In this document: one piece after another, positions 7,183 to 9,206 of the stretch
How the letters are laid out: every line of letters begins with the position of its first letter
Numbering within the stretch: position 1 is the stretch's first letter
Source of the DNA: Crocinitomicaceae bacterium
GTDB taxonomy: Bacteria > Bacteroidota > Bacteroidia > Flavobacteriales_G > Salibacteraceae
Assembly: GCA_018623405.1 (NCBI GenBank)
Contig: JAAZVO010000092.1
Coordinates: 1 to 9,206, forward strand
Length of the DNA: 9,206 bases
Direction: 5' to 3'
Translations under genes and position numbers: made by a program
The notes under the pieces: generated by a model
Told to the model about the DNA's origin: nothing
Database searches by the model: none
What the model saw: the letters and a program-made list of their open reading frames with translations, nothing else

Positions 7183-7212
7183 CAAATTTGAGGATAATCT
7201 AAGAATTTCCAA
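7183..7212 (-). promoter_or_regulatory. Candidate promoter of the lipoprotein-phosphoesterase operon
   Basis: On the minus strand TTG (7212-7210) is followed after 19 nt by CAAATTTG (7190-7183), seven of eight matches to TAnnTTTG. Only 3 nt separate it from ATG 7179, so transcription would begin at or next to the start codon (a leaderless message). Spacing is good, but the -33 element is minimal. Confidence 0.3.
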
Positions 7213-7242
7213 TAAAATCTAAAAAATGTTTTCTAATTTATT

Positions 7243-7271
7243 TCTTATTCCTGTTTACTGCACGAATAAGA
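7243..7271. repeat. 8-bp inverted repeat in the intergenic region
   Basis: TCTTATTC at 7243-7250 is mirrored by GAATAAGA at 7264-7271 with a 13-nt spacer. It lies between the lipoprotein promoter candidate and the tRNA-derived repeats. It could be an operator or a weak hairpin, but in AT-rich DNA it may be chance. Nothing else is recognisable in 7213-7287. Confidence 0.25.
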
Positions 7272-7287
7272 TTACTTAACAATTATG

Positions 7288-7356
7288 AAAAAAAGGAACC
7301 CGATTTGGATTCCTTCCTTGATGCGGAGGTTGCCCCGAAAGCCTTCGGGGTCGAAC
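7288..7356 (-). repeat. tRNA-fMet 3'-end/terminator repeat, copy R1 (distal)
   Basis: Read on the minus strand, this copy has a 7-bp hairpin (CCCCGAA, loop GGCT, TTCGGGG at 7350-7333), then CCTCCGCATCA identical to the end of the tRNA-fMet gene, then a 9-bp terminator stem with a 5-nt loop (7315-7293) and a T-run (A-run 7288-7294 on plus). The 62-bp core 7295-7356 differs from copy R2 at three positions only (7320, 7331, 7353). It is not a functional tRNA: the acceptor 5' side, D arm and anticodon are absent. The spacer to the next copy (7357-7407) is itself diverged but alignable to R2's spacer, so the whole unit was duplicated. Confidence 0.8.
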
Positions 7357-7407
7357 ATTTTATTTCTTTCATATTATTTGGCTCAATTATTTTGGGTGTG
7401 TTTGGAC

Positions 7408-7477
7408 AAAAAAAAGGAACCCGATTTGGATTCCTTCCTTAATGCGGAGGTAGCCCCGAAAGCCTTCGGGGTCAAAC
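7408..7477 (-). repeat. tRNA-fMet 3'-end/terminator repeat, copy R2 (middle)
   Basis: Same structure as R1, shifted by exactly 121 bp: hairpin at 7471-7454, CTACCTCCGCATTA matching the tRNA 3' end except one base, terminator stem 7436-7414 and an eight-nt T-run (A-run 7408-7415). The true tRNA terminator follows 120 bp further on, so three terminator units stand in register. The block CCCGAAGG is also shared, in the same order, with the tRNA's anticodon-stem/variable-loop segment. The copies are therefore best read as degenerate tRNA 3' halves with an altered T arm. The spacer 7478-7526 is AT-rich and shares ATTATTT-GCTCAA with R1's spacer. Confidence 0.8.
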
Positions 7478-7507
7478 CTATATATCTTCTAAATTATTTA
7501 GCTCAAA
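7473..7507 (-). promoter_or_regulatory. Promoter-like sequence upstream of repeat R2
   Basis: On the minus strand TTTG (7507-7504) is followed after 23 nt by TAGGTTTG (7480-7473), an exact TAnnTTTG match at the long end of known spacing. Transcription would start near 7469, at the R2 hairpin, and end at the R2 T-run, giving an RNA of about 60 nt. The equivalent site before R1 is degraded. This is a sequence match only. Confidence 0.3.
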
Positions 7508-7526
7508 TATGTTGCTGAGTTAGGCC

Positions 7527-7556
7527 AAAAAAAAAGGAACCCGACTTGGATTCCTT
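7527..7556 (-). terminator. Intrinsic terminator of tRNA-fMet
   Basis: On the minus strand AAGGAATCC (7556-7548) pairs with GGGTTCCTT (7542-7534) across a 5-nt loop AAGTC, with one G.U pair, and runs into nine T (A-run 7527-7535 on plus). It begins 6 nt after the mature tRNA end. Repeats R1 and R2 carry the same stem with one loop base changed. Confidence 0.85.
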
Positions 7557-7562
7557 CTCTTG

Positions 7563-7635
<73 letters not shown>

Positions 7636-7677
7636 ATATATTTTTTGTTAAATGAACGTCTTTTTCTAAAAGGAATG

Positions 7678-7708
7678 CAAATATAATACTTTTCCATTCC
7701 TTTGCAAA
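7678..7708 (-). promoter_or_regulatory. Promoter of tRNA-fMet
   Basis: On the minus strand TTTG (7708-7705), 19 nt, then TATATTTG (7685-7678) matches the Bacteroidota consensus perfectly in both elements and spacing. Predicted start is about 7671-7674, giving a leader of roughly 35-40 nt that RNase P would remove. The -33 element lies only 7 bp from the divergent era start codon, so any era promoter must overlap this region. Confidence 0.8.
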
Positions 7709-7715
7709 ACAATAC

Positions 7716-8606
7716 ATGAAAAAGCATAAGTCAGGTTTTATTAACATCATAGGCAATCCGAACGTAGGTAAATCTACTCTTATGAATGCACTAGTTGGAG
7801 AAAATCTTTCAATAATTTCTCCCAAAGCACAAACCACCCGGCACCGAATAATGGGAATTGTAAATGGTGAAGATTTTCAATTGGTATACTCAGATACACC
7901 CGGTATTGTTAATCCTGCATACAAACTACATGAGGGCATGATGGAGTTTGTAAAAACAGCTATTGATGACGCCGATTGTATTCTATTTGTTGTAGAATCT
8001 ACCGACAAAAAAGTTAAAAACGAAGACATCTTAAAAGGTCTTCAGCAAACTAATGTCCCAATTATTCTTGTTATAAACAAAATAGATAATATTTCGTCTC
8101 AAGAAGAATTAAACCAAACCTTTGAGCATTGGAATACTGCTCTTCCAAAAGCAACTATTTTACCTGTTTCTGCCCTTCATAAATCTAACCTTGATCAAGT
8201 TTTAAAGGCCATATTAAATGTAATTCCTGAGGGAGAACCATTTTTCCCTAAAGATGAATTAACAGATAAAACAATGAGGTTTTTTGCCGGTGAAATCGTG
8301 AGAGAAAAAATCTTTGCTCATTACACTCAAGAAATTCCTTACTCATGCGAAGTTGAAATTGAGTTCTTTAAAGAGCATACCACTCCCGTTCATATTGGTG
8401 CTGTTATTCATGTTGAAAGAGAAACCCAAAAAGGAATTATTATTGGAAAAGGTGGTAAAAAATTAAAATGGGTTGGCCAAGATGCAAGAAAAGATATTGA
8501 GGCATTTATTGGCAAAAAAGTATTTTTAGAAATCTTTGTCAAAGTTTCTAAAGATTGGAAAAGCCAACCTAAAACTTTAAGAAAATTCGGATATATCCAA
8601 AGTTAA
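7716..8606 (+). CDS. era: GTPase Era
   Basis: 296 residues, the usual family length. Era is an essential GTPase that binds the 3' end of 16S rRNA and aids maturation of the 30S ribosomal subunit. GTPase motifs: G1 GNPNVGKS (13-20), G2 around Thr40-Thr41 in KAQTTRHR, G3 DTPG (60-63), G4 NKID (121-124), G5 SAL (152-154). The C-terminal KH RNA-binding domain spans about 200-296, with GIIIGKGGKKLK at 240-251 (GxxG loop 244-247) and the closing LRKFGY. The ATG at 7716 gives the normal short N-terminus before the first beta strand. No Shine-Dalgarno is visible. der starts 3 bp after the stop, so the two are probably one operon, divergent from tRNA-fMet. Confidence 0.98.
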   Translation: MKKHKSGFINIIGNPNVGKSTLMNALVGENLSIISPKAQTTRHRIMGIVNGEDFQLVYSDTPGIVNPAYKLHEGMMEFVKTAIDDADCILFVVESTDKKVKNEDILKGLQQTNVPIILVINKIDNISSQEELNQTFEHWNTALPKATILPVSALHKSNLDQVLKAILNVIPEGEPFFPKDELTDKTMRFFAGEIVREKIFAHYTQEIPYSCEVEIEFFKEHTTPVHIGAVIHVERETQKGIIIGKGGKKLKWVGQDARKDIEAFIGKKVFLEIFVKVSKDWKSQPKTLRKFGYIQS

Positions 8607-8609
8607 AAT

Positions 8610-9206
8610 ATGGCAAATATTGTTGCGATAATAGGGAGACCAAATGTTGGTAAATCAACTTTTTTTAATCGGCTTATTGGAGGAAGAAGAGCTATTGTTG
8701 ATTCTTTTTCAGGAGTAACCAGAGATAGGCATTACGGCAAAACAATTTGGGCAGGAAGAGAATTTAATGTTATTGATACTGGAGGTTATGTTGACCATAC
8801 CGAAGATATTTTCGAAAAAGAAATAAACAAGCAGGTTACCATTGCTATGGATGAAGCTACCGCCTTAATTTTTATGGTAGATACTGTTGATGGGCTTACC
8901 GACATGGATAAAGAGGTGGCAAACTTACTAAGAGGCTCAAAAAAACCGGTTTTTTTGGTTGCAAACAAGGCAGATACAAACATTAGGGCTGCAGAAGCCA
9001 CCGAGTTTTATGAACTTGGACTTGGCGAGGTTTTTCCAATTTCTTCTATAAATGGCTCAGGTACAGGCGATTTATTGGATGCTTTGGTAGAAGCAATGCC
9101 ACCTGAAGAAGAACAACCTGAAAGCGAATTACCAAGAATTGCCGTTGTTGGTAGACCAAACGCAGGCAAATCTTCTTTAATAAATACCATTATTGGTGAA
9201 GAAAGA
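8610..9206 (+). CDS. der: Ribosome-assembly GTPase Der (EngA), N-terminal part
   Basis: 199 codons from ATG 8610 run open to the right edge, so roughly the first 45% of a protein normally near 430-440 residues is present. Der has two tandem GTPase domains and acts in 50S subunit assembly. Domain 1: G1 GRPNVGKS (9-16), G2 Thr38 in GVTRDRHYG, G3 DTGG (56-59), G4 NKAD (119-122), G5 near ISSING (144-149). An acidic linker (PPEEEQPESEL, 164-174) leads to the second P-loop GRPNAGKS at 181-188, which fixes the identity as Der rather than a single-domain GTPase. The second domain's remainder and the KH-like C-terminus lie beyond the window. Only 3 bp separate it from era. Confidence 0.97.
   Translation, partial: MANIVAIIGRPNVGKSTFFNRLIGGRRAIVDSFSGVTRDRHYGKTIWAGREFNVIDTGGYVDHTEDIFEKEINKQVTIAMDEATALIFMVDTVDGLTDMDKEVANLLRGSKKPVFLVANKADTNIRAAEATEFYELGLGEVFPISSINGSGTGDLLDALVEAMPPEEEQPESELPRIAVVGRPNAGKSSLINTIIGEER

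Noticed and set aside
7285..7518. 77-codon open frame on the plus strand starting MKKRNPIW
   Set aside because: It is a translation of repeats R1 and R2 in antisense; its own internal repetition (KKRNP/KKKEPDLDS) mirrors the DNA repeat, and it has no promoter or protein-like features.
7640..7704. Plus-strand promoter elements for era (ATTTTTTG 7640-7647, TACTTTTC 7687-7694, TTCCTTTG 7697-7704)
   Set aside because: Each deviates from TAnnTTTG and none has a TTG/TTTG about 19 nt upstream; not strong enough to list.
8786..9190. Minus-strand open frames inside der (8786-9001 and 9008-9190)
   Set aside because: They lie antisense to conserved GTPase motifs of der and look like typical shadows.

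Overview
The window looks like a piece of a Bacteroidota chromosome, most likely Flavobacteriia/Cytophagia-like. It is AT-rich, and its start codons lack recognisable Shine-Dalgarno sequences. Promoter candidates fit the Bacteroidota pattern TTTG-N(~19)-TAnnTTTG, best seen before the tRNA. One secreted protein ends in a type IX secretion (T9SS) sorting domain, and signal peptides end in the phylum's usual 'FAQ'. Nothing indicates a plasmid, phage, CRISPR array or insertion sequence.

Layout, left to right. (1) 1-2307, plus strand: the 3' end of a probable outer-membrane beta-barrel gene, overlapping by ATGA a 692-residue exported protein with a ComEA-like helix-hairpin-helix domain followed by a long beta-barrel-like region. 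(2) 2391-3481: gapA (type I glyceraldehyde-3-phosphate dehydrogenase) with a candidate promoter and a strong intrinsic terminator. (3) 3499-5504: two exported cupredoxin proteins, GTG- and TTG-started and overlapping by 4 bp. Together they carry the copper ligands of a multicopper oxidase: the upstream one resembles the C-terminal domain but has lost its type 1 copper site, and the downstream one resembles the N-terminal domain with an intact type 1 site and a T9SS tail. (4) 7179-5508, minus strand: an RsiV-like (DUF3298) lipoprotein and a calcineurin-like phosphoesterase, overlapping by 8 bp. (5) 7288-7635: an initiator tRNA-fMet gene read leftward, its terminator, and two ~120-bp-period degenerate copies of the tRNA 3' end plus terminator. 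(6) 7716-9206, plus strand: era followed 3 bp later by der (cut by the window edge), two ribosome-assembly GTPases divergent from the tRNA.

How they fit together. gapA, tRNA-fMet, era and der are core housekeeping genes. The envelope genes (barrel/HhH pair, copper-oxidase pair, lipoprotein/phosphatase pair) form three separate tightly packed operons. The least ordinary points are the split, order-reversed multicopper-oxidase pair and the tandem tRNA-derived repeats, one of which has a promoter-like sequence that could give a ~60-nt RNA.
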